DNA from: Sutcliffiella halmapala
Lineage (GTDB): Bacteria; Bacillota; Bacilli; Bacillales; Bacillaceae_I
DNA: 64,000 nucleotides
Direction: 5' to 3'
Assembly: GCF_002019665.1 (NCBI RefSeq)
Contig: NZ_KV917375.1
Span: 132,001-196,000, forward strand
Shown: one piece after another, positions 36,607-45,168 of the stretch
How the letters are laid out: each line of letters starts with the position of its first letter
Position numbering within the stretch: the stretch's first letter is position 1
The notes under the pieces: generated by a model
Told to the model about the DNA's origin: nothing
What the model saw: the letters and a program-made list of their open reading frames with translations, nothing else
Database searches by the model: none
Made by a program: the position numbers and the translations under genes

Positions 36607-37971
36607 ATGGAATTGTTTGCAGAATTAGTAGATGATATAGGTGGAATTGTTTGGGGTCCGTTTACCTTAATTTTAATTGTAGGAACAGGGGTATTTTTAA
36701 CGTTAAGATTAGGTTTCCTTCAGTTCCGTGATTTACCTTATGCACTTAAATTGACCTTTAGTAAAAGTGATAAAAACAACAAAAATGAAGGGGATATTTC
36801 TCACTTCCAATCCTTAATGACTGCAATGGCAGCGACACTTGGAATAGGGAATATGACTGGAGTAGCCTCTGCTATCTTGATGGGAGGAGTAGGGGCCATT
36901 TTCTGGATGTGGGTAGCAGCGATTTTTGGGATGGCAACGAAGTATGGAGAAGCGGTTTTAGCTGTTAAATATAGAGTTGTTAATCATAAAGGTGAAATCT
37001 CTGGTGGACCGATGTATTACATAGAAAAAGGGCTTGGCTGGAAATGGCTTGCCATATTATTCGCCCTTTTTGGCTTTTTAGCATCGTTTGGAATCGGTAA
37101 TATGACGCAAGCAAATACGGTGGCAGGCGCGCTCCATGCTAATTTTGAAATCAATCCTTGGTTAACTGGTTTTATCCTTATGGTGCTAACTGGTATTGTT
37201 TTACTCGGTGGGATTAAGGCAATTGGACGAGTTACTGCAATCTTTGTACCGTTCATGGCCCTGTTTTATTTAGCAGGTGGTTTTTTAATTATTCTTTTGA
37301 ATTTAAGTGAAGTTCCGGCAGCTTTTGCTTTAATAGTGAAGGAAGCTTTTAATCCAACAGCTGCTGCTGGTGGAGCGATTGGGATGGCGATTCGATATGG
37401 GGTAGCAAGGGGAGTATTCTCTAATGAAGCTGGACTTGGATCAGCGCCTATCGCTGCTGCCGCTGCTAAGACGGATTATCCTAGTAGACAAGCACTTGTA
37501 TCGATGACTGGTACATTCCTTGACACCATTATTGTTTGTACAGTAACAGGTCTTGCGATTGTGATGAGTGGCATCTATACAAATCACGGAAATGCATCCA
37601 GTTTAACTGGAGCTGCATTTGAATCTTTTCTACCTGGAGTCGGGAATTTTATTGTGGTATTTGGGATTATCTTCTTTGCCTATTCCACGATAATTGGTTG
37701 GTCTTATTATGGGGAGAAATGCTTCGGTTATATATTCGGAGACAATCGAACGTATATTTTTAAAATTATATTCGTTATGGTAGTTATGGTTGGTGCAGGA
37801 CTAGAGCTAGAGCTTGTATGGGGAATTGCTGACATTTTTAATGCTTTAATGGCACTGCCTAACTTAATAGCGCTTCTCTTCTTATCCGGTGTGATTGTAT
37901 CGGAGACGAAGAGATTTAGAGAGGTTCGTAGAAGAGAAATACAAGAAAAGCAACAGCAAAGAGCTAGTTAA
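36607..37971 (+). CDS. AGCS-family sodium:alanine/glycine symporter
   Basis: A 454-residue amino-acid carrier protein with about eleven helices. Family signatures are FQSLMTAMAATLGIGNMTGVA at about 66-86, GGPMYYIEKGLGWKW and the long GVARGVFSNEAGLGSAPIAA stretch. It imports alanine or glycine, possibly glutamine, with sodium. It stands alone between a long leader and a strong terminator. Confidence 0.95.
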   Translation: MELFAELVDDIGGIVWGPFTLILIVGTGVFLTLRLGFLQFRDLPYALKLTFSKSDKNNKNEGDISHFQSLMTAMAATLGIGNMTGVASAILMGGVGAIFWMWVAAIFGMATKYGEAVLAVKYRVVNHKGEISGGPMYYIEKGLGWKWLAILFALFGFLASFGIGNMTQANTVAGALHANFEINPWLTGFILMVLTGIVLLGGIKAIGRVTAIFVPFMALFYLAGGFLIILLNLSEVPAAFALIVKEAFNPTAAAGGAIGMAIRYGVARGVFSNEAGLGSAPIAAAAAKTDYPSRQALVSMTGTFLDTIIVCTVTGLAIVMSGIYTNHGNASSLTGAAFESFLPGVGNFIVVFGIIFFAYSTIIGWSYYGEKCFGYIFGDNRTYIFKIIFVMVVMVGAGLELELVWGIADIFNALMALPNLIALLFLSGVIVSETKRFREVRRREIQEKQQQRAS

Positions 37972-37981
37972 TTTAATCAAG

Positions 37982-38016
37982 AAAAACCCCCTTGAGAGAT
38001 TCACAAGGGGGTTTTT
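37982..38016. terminator. Strong bidirectional terminator
   Basis: AAAAACCCCCTTG (37982-37994) and CAAGGGGGTTTTT (38004-38016) form a perfect 13-base stem between convergent genes. Confidence 0.93.
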
Positions 38017-38026
38017 AAATAATAGA

Positions 38027-38953
38027 TTAGTTACCTAAAAATGATTCGATAAAGAACGAAAGCTGAGCTTCGACTGTAATAGGGTCACTGAAGGTAGCAG
38101 ATCTTGCATCCATTTCGAACACACGACCATTTTTAATAGCAGGTATATTTTTGTATGTTTGCGTTTCTTGGAAAGAGTTATCAGCATCAGGGTATTTACT
38201 AAAAATGAGATAATCTCCAGTGAATTCAGGAAGAACCTCTGTCGATATTGCATAGTATCCAGCTTCTAGAGCCATTTCTTCCACTTTTTCAGGCATTTTT
38301 AAGCCCATAGCTTGATACAAGACTTCTGTTCCACGTGCCCAGTTATTTCCGAATACATAAATGTCTTTTTCAAAGCTTTCGATAACAGATACCGTAGCAT
38401 CCTCGCCAATTTTCGCACGAATTTCCTCACCAGCAGCTTCCGCACGGCTTTGGAAATCTTCCACCCAATCTGTCGCTTCTTTTTCTTTATTTAGTAGCTT
38501 ACCTAATTCAATATGTTGCTCTAAATAATCTAATTTCCCCCATGTGTACGTTACAGTTGGAGCAATTTCTTGCAAACGATCGATATTGTTAATGTTAGAT
38601 AATCCGATAATTAAATCTGGATCCAATTCAATGATTTTTTCCAGGTTTTCATCGGATACTTCTTCCACATTTGCTAACTCCTGTTCAAAACGAGGATTCA
38701 TCTTTGACCATACGTCAATCCCCACAATGTTTACTCCTAAATCAATTACGTTTCCAGTAAATCCAGAAAGAAGAATGACGCGTTGTGGATCTGCTGGAAC
38801 TTCAATAGGTCCAGTTTCAGATTGATAGGTAATAAATTCATCTTTCTTTTCCGTATTACCAGTTGTGTTCTCTTTCTCATTTGTTGCATTGCCGCTACAA
38901 GCACTAAGTATAAGGACAAATATAAAAATAAACGGGATAAAGCTTTTTTTCAT
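38027..38953 (-). CDS. Siderophore-type ABC transporter binding lipoprotein (FecB/FhuD class)
   Basis: A 308-residue class III binding protein. The lipobox is LILSACS with Cys19, then a charged linker and two lobes joined by a long helix (about 155-185), with VDLGVNIVGIDVW and PDLIIGLSN near the ligand cleft. Start is the ATG at 38953, 7 bases after AAAGGAG. A near-perfect Fur box lies 32 bases upstream. No permease is adjacent; the FecCD permeases and ATPase at 45350-48319, also Fur-boxed, are the obvious partners. Confidence 0.92.
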   Translation of the reverse strand: MKKSFIPFIFIFVLILSACSGNATNEKENTTGNTEKKDEFITYQSETGPIEVPADPQRVILLSGFTGNVIDLGVNIVGIDVWSKMNPRFEQELANVEEVSDENLEKIIELDPDLIIGLSNINNIDRLQEIAPTVTYTWGKLDYLEQHIELGKLLNKEKEATDWVEDFQSRAEAAGEEIRAKIGEDATVSVIESFEKDIYVFGNNWARGTEVLYQAMGLKMPEKVEEMALEAGYYAISTEVLPEFTGDYLIFSKYPDADNSFQETQTYKNIPAIKNGRVFEMDARSATFSDPITVEAQLSFFIESFLGN

Positions 38954-38984
38954 GATGATTGCTCCTTTAATAGTTATAAAATTG

Positions 38985-39003
38985 ATAATGATTATCATTA
39001 TTG
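38985..39003. promoter_or_regulatory. Near-perfect Fur box
   Basis: GATAATGATTATCATTATT matches the 19-base Fur consensus at 18 positions, directly upstream of the siderophore binding-protein gene. Confidence 0.93.
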
Positions 39004-39078
39004 TCTACATTACTAAATATATGTTTTTCTATCTAGATTGTCAATTGGTTTTTTAGGATGAAAGACATAGAAAAGGCT

Positions 39079-39206
39079 GACTCTACTTTGTAAAAGTCTC
39101 GGTTAAACACTGCTGTTGATTTCCGCGGGGCGCTTGTGGAGCCTTCGCCTAGTGCTCCAATCAACAGCTAGGTACCTAAAAATCAACACTGTACTTTAAC
39201 AGAGTC
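39079..39206. repeat. MITE-like repeat, internally deleted copy
   Basis: A 128-base copy of the element at 45169-45350, in the same orientation. Its left end runs GACTCT...GTTGATTT and its right end (39180-39206) is an imperfect inverted repeat of it. The middle keeps GCGGGGCGCTTGTGGAGCC and GCTCCAATCAACAGCTAGG but lacks the roughly 60 central bases of the full copy. Confidence 0.7.
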
Positions 39207-39249
39207 TTTATTTTAAACAACATTACAGTAGAAAGAGTTAGCGGGGGGA

Positions 39250-39328
39250 TGACATAGTGTCTTTGAATGATTGACAAATGACATCGTGTCACTTAAGATG
39301 AAGGAGAGCCGAAAGTGACACTTTGTCA
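39250..39328 (+). promoter_or_regulatory. Triple TGACA-N3-TGTCA palindromes with a promoter
   Basis: Three 13-base imperfect palindromes lie at 39250-39262 (TGACATAGTGTCT), 39279-39291 (TGACATCGTGTCA) and 39316-39328 (TGACACTTTGTCA). A candidate SigA promoter, TTGACA (39271-39276), 17 bases, TAAGAT (39294-39299), has its spacer almost filled by the middle palindrome. They precede the alarmone synthetase gene. The binding regulator is not known. Confidence 0.6.
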
Positions 39329-39396
39329 TGGTGTTGTATGAAGCTAGAACACTTAATTTCATATAAAGACCTCTAATAAAAGGAGATTATAAATTA

Positions 39397-40146
39397 ATGA
39401 ATATGACATTAACAAGTGATGTAAAAGAAATGAAAGCATTGAAAGTGGAGTTAATGCGCTTTATGATGTCTTACAAATTTGCCTTAGATGAAATGAATAC
39501 GAAGATTGATATATTAAAACAAGAATTTCAATATATTCACGATTATAATCCGATTGAACATGTGAAAAGTCGTCTAAAATCACCAGAAAGCATTTTAAAG
39601 AAGGTTCATAATAAAGGATTCGAACTTTCCCTTCCTACAATTAAGGAAAATATTCGGGATATCGCGGGAATCCGAATTAATTGCTCCTTTATTTCAGACA
39701 TATATGAGCTAAGTAGTATGCTACAAAAGCAGAAAGACATTACAGTAATCGAATGTAAGGATTATATTAAAAATCCGAAACCGAATGGTTACCGCAGTCT
39801 TCATTTAATCGTACAAATTCCAGTTTTCTTGTCTGATAGAGAGGATCATATTTATGTAGAAATTCAAATTCGCACGATTGCAATGGATTTCTGGGCTAGC
39901 CTAGAACATAAAATCTACTATAAATACAATAAGGAAGTTCCTCAAAAAATGAAAGATGAATTGCTGGAAGCGGCAAACTCGGCAACACTTCTTGATAAGA
40001 AAATGGAGGGCATTCATCTTGAAATGAACAAGCTAAAAGAAACGATAAGTATGGAAGAAGACGTACAAGAATTGCTCATTAACAATGAAAGATTTCATCT
40101 ACCATATGATTTTTTGACCGCAAACTTAGATCCAAATAAAGGGTAG
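39397..40146 (+). CDS. Small alarmone synthetase (RelP/RelQ type)
   Basis: A 249-residue RelA/SpoT-domain protein without hydrolase, TGS or ACT domains. Synthetase motifs: RLKSPESILKK (substrate loop), NIRDIAGIRINC, KPNGYRSLHLIV and EIQIRTIAMDFWASLEHK. It makes (p)ppGpp from GTP or GDP and ATP. The C-terminal helix resembles those that mediate tetramer formation. Start ATG follows AAAGGAG. Related B. subtilis enzymes are induced by cell-wall stress or act constitutively; here three palindromes precede it, suggesting dedicated control. Confidence 0.93.
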   Translation: MNMTLTSDVKEMKALKVELMRFMMSYKFALDEMNTKIDILKQEFQYIHDYNPIEHVKSRLKSPESILKKVHNKGFELSLPTIKENIRDIAGIRINCSFISDIYELSSMLQKQKDITVIECKDYIKNPKPNGYRSLHLIVQIPVFLSDREDHIYVEIQIRTIAMDFWASLEHKIYYKYNKEVPQKMKDELLEAANSATLLDKKMEGIHLEMNKLKETISMEEDVQELLINNERFHLPYDFLTANLDPNKG

Positions 40147-40184
40147 AATTCTATGAAATACAAATAAAAATTGCACCATGGATG

Positions 40185-40373
40185 ATGAAAAAGTGGGTAA
40201 TGTACGCCTTGTCTCTCCTGTAGATTGAAGTGGAATGTGTGAGACTCCTGAGGGAAGTAGCGTTTTGTGGAGCCCTCCGCAGGAGCGATAGCGATGAGGA
40301 GGCTCTCGTAAGGTAAGTCCCGCGGAAAGGGAACACTCTCGCAACGGAAATCAACAGCGGTGTTTAACAGATC
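40185..40373. repeat. MITE-like repeat, reverse orientation
   Basis: Same family as 45169-45350 but inverted. The right end CGGAAATCAACAGCGGTG followed by TTTAACAGATC is the reverse complement of the left terminal repeat of the 45169 copy. The middle holds GTGTGAGACTCCTG and GAGGAGGCTCTCG. The left end is less certain. It fills most of the gap between the alarmone synthetase and DUF1906 genes. Confidence 0.7.
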
Positions 40374-40487
40374 AATCCTTTATATTAAGGCTCTCTTTAG
40401 GTTAAATTGTTCGTAAATGAAGCTGGGAATTTAATTTATGCCCCAGCCTCTTTACTTCTATGATTTTAACAACCGTTCCGTTCCTTC

Positions 40488-41729
40488 TTACGTTTCAGGA
40501 CTCCAAAGCACATCCACAATCTCGCTATTAAAAAGGTTTGTATCAATATTACATGTCTCTGAATCTATGCCATATTGCCAGCCCCAGGCTAACGAGTCTT
40601 CTGGTGCCTCCGGTTCGAACTCTGGTGCTTCTGCTTCGGTCGTAATACCGATGTTTGGAGCGGCAGTCCAAATAATATTATTTTCAAGTATCTCGCTATT
40701 GTCCTCTGAAGCAGTGATATAAGAATTGGCAAGTTCACTATCAGCGGCAAAAATCCCGTAAATACCCGATTCATACTCTGAGGAAGCCATTGTTTCATAC
40801 CAACCTAGAATAAATGCCGAATCTACCGGATATTCTGGTTCAATATCAGCAAATATCGCGACACCCTCTGGTATCCCAAGCTCATTAGCAAAACGAATTG
40901 CTTCTTCTGCTTGAGCGACACCATTGTCATAGCCTCTTGCATCATTAAAATGATTGTAGATTGGTAAGATATAATCTCCCTCTTCTTGAATTAAGTCGAC
41001 TTGATTAGATGTAAGGCCATGGGATACACCCTCGCGTTCTCCAAGATAACGACCAAATACAACGGGATCGCCAAAGTTTTCTTTCACACATGCATAGAAT
41101 TCCTCTGTCGTTTCACTTGCGGAGTCAATTCCCCAAATAATATCGGCTAGGTCATCGGATGAATTACCGTTCTCGTCCTCATTATTTCCGTCGTCATTCC
41201 CGTTCCCATTGCCATCGCCATTTTCGTTATTTTGTGTTTCATTTGTCACATTGTTTTGGACATCAATATTGACACTAACACCAAAATTATTGAATAAGTT
41301 ATTTTCTATACTATGCTTCCCATTGCCGTTCATGTTGTTCTTTATATTATTTTCAAGCTCGCCCGAACTCTCCCCATTCAATTCATTGTCTAATGTATTG
41401 GATAGTGTGGTATTGCCATCCCCATCGACATTATTCTCGACAGAGTTGTTAATGTTGCTCGTTGCATCTGATTTAATATCATTGGTGATGGTTGATTCGA
41501 CTTTGGTCGTGCCGTCTCCATAAATATTGTTTTGAATATTATTTGTTATGTTTATGTTAATGTTGTTGTTACTTTGATTAGAAGCGTTGGTGTTTGCCTC
41601 AGTTACAGTATCAGCCTTCGTCAAAGCTGTTTCTGAATTCCCTTCATATAAAAATAGGAAAGAGGTAAAGCCTAAAAGAAGGAAGAGAGAAGCTGCTATT
41701 GCGATGAAGGTGTTTTTTCCTAACGTCAT
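40488..41729 (-). CDS. Membrane-anchored DUF1906 glycosidase-like protein with Asn-rich repeats
   Basis: A 413-residue protein in three parts. An N-terminal anchor covers about 7-29. An Asn/Asp/Gly-rich region covers about 43-192 and holds imperfect repeats built on NNxxGDGxTxxxxTxxN (NNIYGDGTTKVESTITND, NNVDGDGNTTLSNTLDN, NNMNGNGKHSIENNLFNN). The C-terminal DUF1906 TIM-barrel-like domain (about 197-410) has WGIDSASETTEEFYACV, FGRYLGEREGVSHGLT and IFADIEPEY. DUF1906 is related to GH25-like lytic enzymes, so cell-wall hydrolysis is plausible but unproven. It stands alone. Confidence 0.85.
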   Translation of the reverse strand: MTLGKNTFIAIAASLFLLLGFTSFLFLYEGNSETALTKADTVTEANTNASNQSNNNININITNNIQNNIYGDGTTKVESTITNDIKSDATSNINNSVENNVDGDGNTTLSNTLDNELNGESSGELENNIKNNMNGNGKHSIENNLFNNFGVSVNIDVQNNVTNETQNNENGDGNGNGNDDGNNEDENGNSSDDLADIIWGIDSASETTEEFYACVKENFGDPVVFGRYLGEREGVSHGLTSNQVDLIQEEGDYILPIYNHFNDARGYDNGVAQAEEAIRFANELGIPEGVAIFADIEPEYPVDSAFILGWYETMASSEYESGIYGIFAADSELANSYITASEDNSEILENNIIWTAAPNIGITTEAEAPEFEPEAPEDSLAWGWQYGIDSETCNIDTNLFNSEIVDVLWSPET

Positions 41730-41960
41730 TTACTCACACCTTTCATTATTAGATTTTATTTAAAAGGTTTTTTGGAATTCTCGTTATCATATGAGGGAGA
41801 GCGGAAATTCGTGACAAAAGAGGGGGATTACTAGAAAGGCATAGGCAGTTCTTGAAAGGAAATATAAAAAGAGCAGGTTCGTAACCTAAGTAGTTCGGTT
41901 CAGAGGTAGAAAAATAAAAAGAACAAGTGTTTTAGCATATCAGGTTAAGGATCCCTAGCT

Positions 41961-42157
41961 GATAAATAGACGGAAAAATTCCGCTTAATTCGTAATTATT
42001 ATAAAAAAGGCTTAAATAAACGGAGAGATTCCGCCTATTGGCTCGAAAAATGCGAAAATGAGGGATTTTGCGATGCTTAATCGGAAAACCTCCCCTTATT
42101 TAGCCCAACACGAGCACTATTCGATATTTAACCGAAAAATCTCCGCCTATTTTACTT
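41961..42157. repeat. 195-base hairpin-rich repeat, copy 2
   Basis: Same series of four AATAGnCGGA...TCCGnCTATT-type units as at 5256-5450, in the same orientation with scattered substitutions. A short plus-strand frame runs through it, but the same frame is not kept in copy 1, so it is not coding. The rest of the gap, 41730-41960 and 42158-42406, shows nothing else. Confidence 0.75.
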
Positions 42158-42406
42158 CTGTTGGTACCGGCGTTCAAGGACAAGACATCATATTAAAAGG
42201 AAGTGAGTTTTCCAAGAACCTCTCCATTTTGATGCACTATAGTTACCCATATCACATATAAGTAAAGTTTTAATCAGGGACGTTCTTAAGTGAAAATTGA
42301 TTTAGCTTGATATTGACCTTTTGAATTCGGTTTTTCTACTTCACAACCGAACTACTTATTCGTAACCTACTCTTTTTATATAGAAGTCTATGTCAGTGTT
42401 AATGCG

Positions 42407-42604
42407 TTAAGCATTCTTCCGACTTTTTGCATCTAGATACGGTACTAAAACGGCACAGATGATAGAGGTGTAGTAAGGGAGATATTTGATTCCTAACGGC
42501 TTTTGGACAAGAATATGTCCTGCTATCCCGATAAAGCTCGATAAGGCAATTCCTAAAATAAATCCAGCGATAATACCTACAATGATTGTAATAAATGTTC
42601 TCAT
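42407..42604 (-). CDS. Small two-helix membrane protein
   Basis: A 65-residue protein with glycine-rich helices at about 4-24 and 38-57 and a basic tail (KSRKNA). It begins one base after the stop of the 136-residue membrane gene, so they are co-transcribed. No family recognised. Eleven-base repeats before the operon suggest control by the neighbouring two-component system. Confidence 0.7.
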   Translation of the reverse strand: MRTFITIIVGIIAGFILGIALSSFIGIAGHILVQKPLGIKYLPYYTSIICAVLVPYLDAKSRKNA

Positions 42605-42605
42605 A

Positions 42606-43016
42606 TTAATGAGCCCCTTTCATTTTTTTAAGATTTAGTTGTAAGACTTTATATACGTGAAAGCAAGATAACAAGACGAGTAGAACGGCAAGGAGTGGAT
42701 GAGTAGCCGCTCCCAAAGGTAACTTTCCAGTTATATTTGCGGTAAAATACATAGCGAACATAAGGCTGAGTAATCCAAAGAGATGCCAATATGCCCATCT
42801 CGGAAAAGCACCAATCCATGCTAGCAAAAATAATAGTACAGGGATGTTAAATCCAAAATAATGAACAAAATTTACATGGTGTATCCAATGGATTGGCTGG
42901 ATAAAAAGCGCCATTCCCGCAATAAAAACCTGTGCAATAATACAAAAAGCATAAATACTGGCTAACAGTAGGTAGATACCTCTTGCTAGCGAAATTCGTG
43001 AGAAATAATTTTTCAT
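42606..43016 (-). CDS. Four-helix membrane protein, DUF6220-like
   Basis: A 136-residue protein with four membrane helices and conserved-looking histidines (IHWIHHVNFVHYFGF, YWHLFGL, CFHVYK). The pattern resembles DUF6220-type small membrane proteins; the histidines could bind haem or metal, which is only a suggestion. First gene of a two-gene operon preceded by four 11-base direct repeats matching those before the two-component genes at 43158-44946. Confidence 0.75.
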   Translation of the reverse strand: MKNYFSRISLARGIYLLLASIYAFCIIAQVFIAGMALFIQPIHWIHHVNFVHYFGFNIPVLLFLLAWIGAFPRWAYWHLFGLLSLMFAMYFTANITGKLPLGAATHPLLAVLLVLLSCFHVYKVLQLNLKKMKGAH

Positions 43017-43069
43017 GAAGCTGCCTCCTCTACTTATCTAAAACGTTACCTTTATCATATAGGGGCTTT

Positions 43070-43113
43070 CTAAATGAACTCTTATGAAATTCTTAAATAA
43101 TTCTTAAATGGTA
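43070..43113. promoter_or_regulatory. Four 11-base direct repeats before the membrane operon
   Basis: Four consecutive 11-base units start at 43070, 43081, 43092 and 43103, with consensus near CTTAAATnAnT (best copy CTTAAATAATT). The exact helical-turn period is typical of OmpR-family binding sites. A similar array precedes the kinase gene at 44971. Confidence 0.7.
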
Positions 43114-43127
43114 AATGGCAAAAAAAA

Positions 43128-43152
43128 TACGAGAGCTCCCATGGCTCTCGTA
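43128..43152 (-). terminator. Terminator of the two-component operon
   Basis: TACGAGAGC (43128-43136) and GCTCTCGTA (43144-43152) form a 9-base stem; the minus-strand transcript continues into a seven-U run. Confidence 0.9.
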
Positions 43153-43157
43153 TGATC

Positions 43158-43847
43158 CTATTTTTTAAAACGATACCCAACACCCCAAATAGTTTCGATG
43201 AACGTAGGAGTGGAGGGAGTTTCTTCTATTTTTTCTCGAATCTTTCTAATATGAACGGTAACAGTAGTGACATCTCCAATAGAGTCATATCCCCAAATTC
43301 GTTCGAATAGATGGTCCTTACTAAATACTCGGTTAGGGTTCGTGGTTAAAAAAAGGAGTAAATCATATTCTTTTGCCGTAAAAATCTTTTCTTCTCCGTT
43401 AAGGAAGACACGTCTAGAATGGCGATCAATCACGAGCCCCTTTATTTGAATTTCCTGTGGTGGTTCACTATCACGATTGATGAGGCGTTGATATCGTGAT
43501 ATATGTGCCTTCACTCGTGCCACTAATTCATTCGGGTTGAAGGGCTTTTCGATATAATCATCAGCCCCTCGGTCAAAGCCGCGAATTTTATCAATATCTT
43601 CTTTTCTAGCCGTTACCATTAAAATAGGAATGTCGAGCTCGGCGCGAATTTTCTTACATAGCTCAAACCCATCAATTCCGGGTAGCATTAAATCGAGTAA
43701 GATTAAATCATAAGCGTTTGTTAGAGCCTTTTCTAAGCCCTTTTCTCCAGTAGAGGCGATTTCAGCTGTAAAACCATAGACTTCTAAATAGTCCCGTTGT
43801 AACTCGGCGATACTTTGTTCATCCTCAATAATTAAGATTTTTTGCAT
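43158..43847 (-). CDS. OmpR-family response regulator
   Basis: A 229-residue regulator with Asp52 (LLDLMLPGIDGFE), the acidic pocket IIEDEQS and a Lys in IEKPFNPNEL, then a winged helix (FTAKEYDLLLFL, FIETIWGVGYRF). It follows its kinase by 4 bases, the reverse of the usual regulator-kinase order. Eleven-base repeats before the kinase and before the nearby membrane operon are its likely binding sites. Confidence 0.93.
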   Translation of the reverse strand: MQKILIIEDEQSIAELQRDYLEVYGFTAEIASTGEKGLEKALTNAYDLILLDLMLPGIDGFELCKKIRAELDIPILMVTARKEDIDKIRGFDRGADDYIEKPFNPNELVARVKAHISRYQRLINRDSEPPQEIQIKGLVIDRHSRRVFLNGEEKIFTAKEYDLLLFLTTNPNRVFSKDHLFERIWGYDSIGDVTTVTVHIRKIREKIEETPSTPTFIETIWGVGYRFKK

Positions 43848-43851
43848 ATTA

Positions 43852-44946
43852 TCACCTTTGCCTTATTCTTTTTTTTAGGGTGAAGAAAATACTAGTTCCT
43901 TTTCCTAACTCACTTTCAGCCCATATGGAGCCACCGTGTTCTTCAATGATTCGCTTTCCAATGGCTAACCCTAGTCCGCTACCACCAGTTGCCGAATTTC
44001 GAGATAAATCCGTTCGATAAAAGCTTTCAAAAATATAAGGCAAAGCCTCTGCTGGGATCCCCTGGCCATTATCTTTTATTTGGACGCAAACCTGATCGGA
44101 TTCAGCTTTTAAGAAAACATGTATTTCCCGTTGTGATTTGTTCATGTACTTCAAGCTATTTTGCATAATATTGGAGATGACTCGCTTTAACTTTTCACGA
44201 TCAGCCATGACAATATAAGAATCCTTTTGATCAGCATGGTAGGAAACTTTCCCACCGTCTTCTTCTAAGCTGAAGCTTAATTCTTCGATAAAATCCTGAA
44301 AATAAGCGTTTAAATCAACTTCTTCCCATTCAAATGGAACGCGTCCCAAATCTAATTTAGAGTAGAGAAAGAGCTCATCAATTAAATGGTCCATATCGTT
44401 CGCTTTTTTATAAATCGTATCCATGTAACGCATTCTTTTTTCAGGGGTATTCGCGATGCCATCTTGGATCCCCTTTACATAACCCTTAATGGAAGTAATG
44501 GGTGTTTTAAGGTCGTGGGAGATGCTAGCGATTAATTCCTTCCGATTATCCTCATAATGCCTTTGTAGCTCCCTTGCTTCCTTCAGCTTAAGGCGCATGG
44601 CATCAAACGTGTTAGATAGCTGCCCAAGCTCATCCTCTTTTAGCGCTTGGATAGGAGAGTCTAAATTCCCTTCACTAATTTCTTTCGCAGCCTTTGTTAG
44701 TTGCTGGACGGGCTTGATGATACTTTTGGAAACGAAGTAGGTAAGCGCACCATTCGTAATCATTAAAGCTAGTAAAAGTATGATGAATCGGATTGTGAGA
44801 AACATGTTTAAATCTCGTTCCTCCATATTACCGCCAAATATATGAAAAATAAGAATTCCTAAGAAAATTTCTAACATGAAAAATATAAAAATGGGAATAA
44901 CAATCATGGCAATATTAGATAAAATTAAACGTTTCTTAATAGACAA
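43852..44946 (-). CDS. Sensor histidine kinase with a minimal sensor loop
   Basis: A 364-residue kinase with membrane helices at about 13-36 and 50-72 separated by only about 13 residues, so it probably senses within or at the membrane. HAMP, then HisKA with His144 (SISHDLKTPITSIKGYVKGI), then HATPase_c with NSLKYM, DNGQGIP and GSGLGLAIGKRI. First gene of the kinase-regulator operon, preceded by five 11-base repeats that suggest autoregulation. Confidence 0.92.
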   Translation of the reverse strand: MSIKKRLILSNIAMIVIPIFIFFMLEIFLGILIFHIFGGNMEERDLNMFLTIRFIILLLALMITNGALTYFVSKSIIKPVQQLTKAAKEISEGNLDSPIQALKEDELGQLSNTFDAMRLKLKEARELQRHYEDNRKELIASISHDLKTPITSIKGYVKGIQDGIANTPEKRMRYMDTIYKKANDMDHLIDELFLYSKLDLGRVPFEWEEVDLNAYFQDFIEELSFSLEEDGGKVSYHADQKDSYIVMADREKLKRVISNIMQNSLKYMNKSQREIHVFLKAESDQVCVQIKDNGQGIPAEALPYIFESFYRTDLSRNSATGGSGLGLAIGKRIIEEHGGSIWAESELGKGTSIFFTLKKRIRQR

Positions 44947-44970
44947 GTCTTCACCACCTTTTTTTACTGT

Positions 44971-45025
44971 ATAAATAATTTCTTAAACGAGTCTAAATAA
45001 ATTATTAACGAATTCTTAAATAAAG
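44971..45025. promoter_or_regulatory. Five 11-base direct repeats before the kinase-regulator operon
   Basis: Units starting at 44971, 44982, 44993, 45004 and 45015 share the CTTAAATnAnT-like pattern (CTTAAATAAAG is one). The spacing is exactly 11 bases and the array lies 25-80 bases before the kinase start. Confidence 0.7.
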
Positions 45026-45118
45026 ACTTTCGTATTTTCTATTAGGTTACACGTTTCCTCAGAAAAATCCAAAAAAGTGAAGGAGAAGAGCCAAGTCTCC
45101 ATTCGAAAATCACTATTA

Positions 45119-45160
45119 AAAAAACCCTTGAAGAGACAAAGCCTCTGGCAAGGGTTTTTT
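45119..45160. terminator. Terminator between the kinase and permease transcripts
   Basis: AAAAAACCCTTG (45119-45130) pairs with CAAGGGTTTTTT (45149-45160), with further AGAG/CTCT pairing inside. It can work in both directions; the siderophore permease operon reads towards it. Confidence 0.85.
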
Positions 45161-45168
45161 ATTTTTTT

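Noticed and set aside
40438-40722. Plus-strand frame opposite the DUF1906 gene
   Set aside because: Antisense to a well-supported coding region, with no ribosome site.
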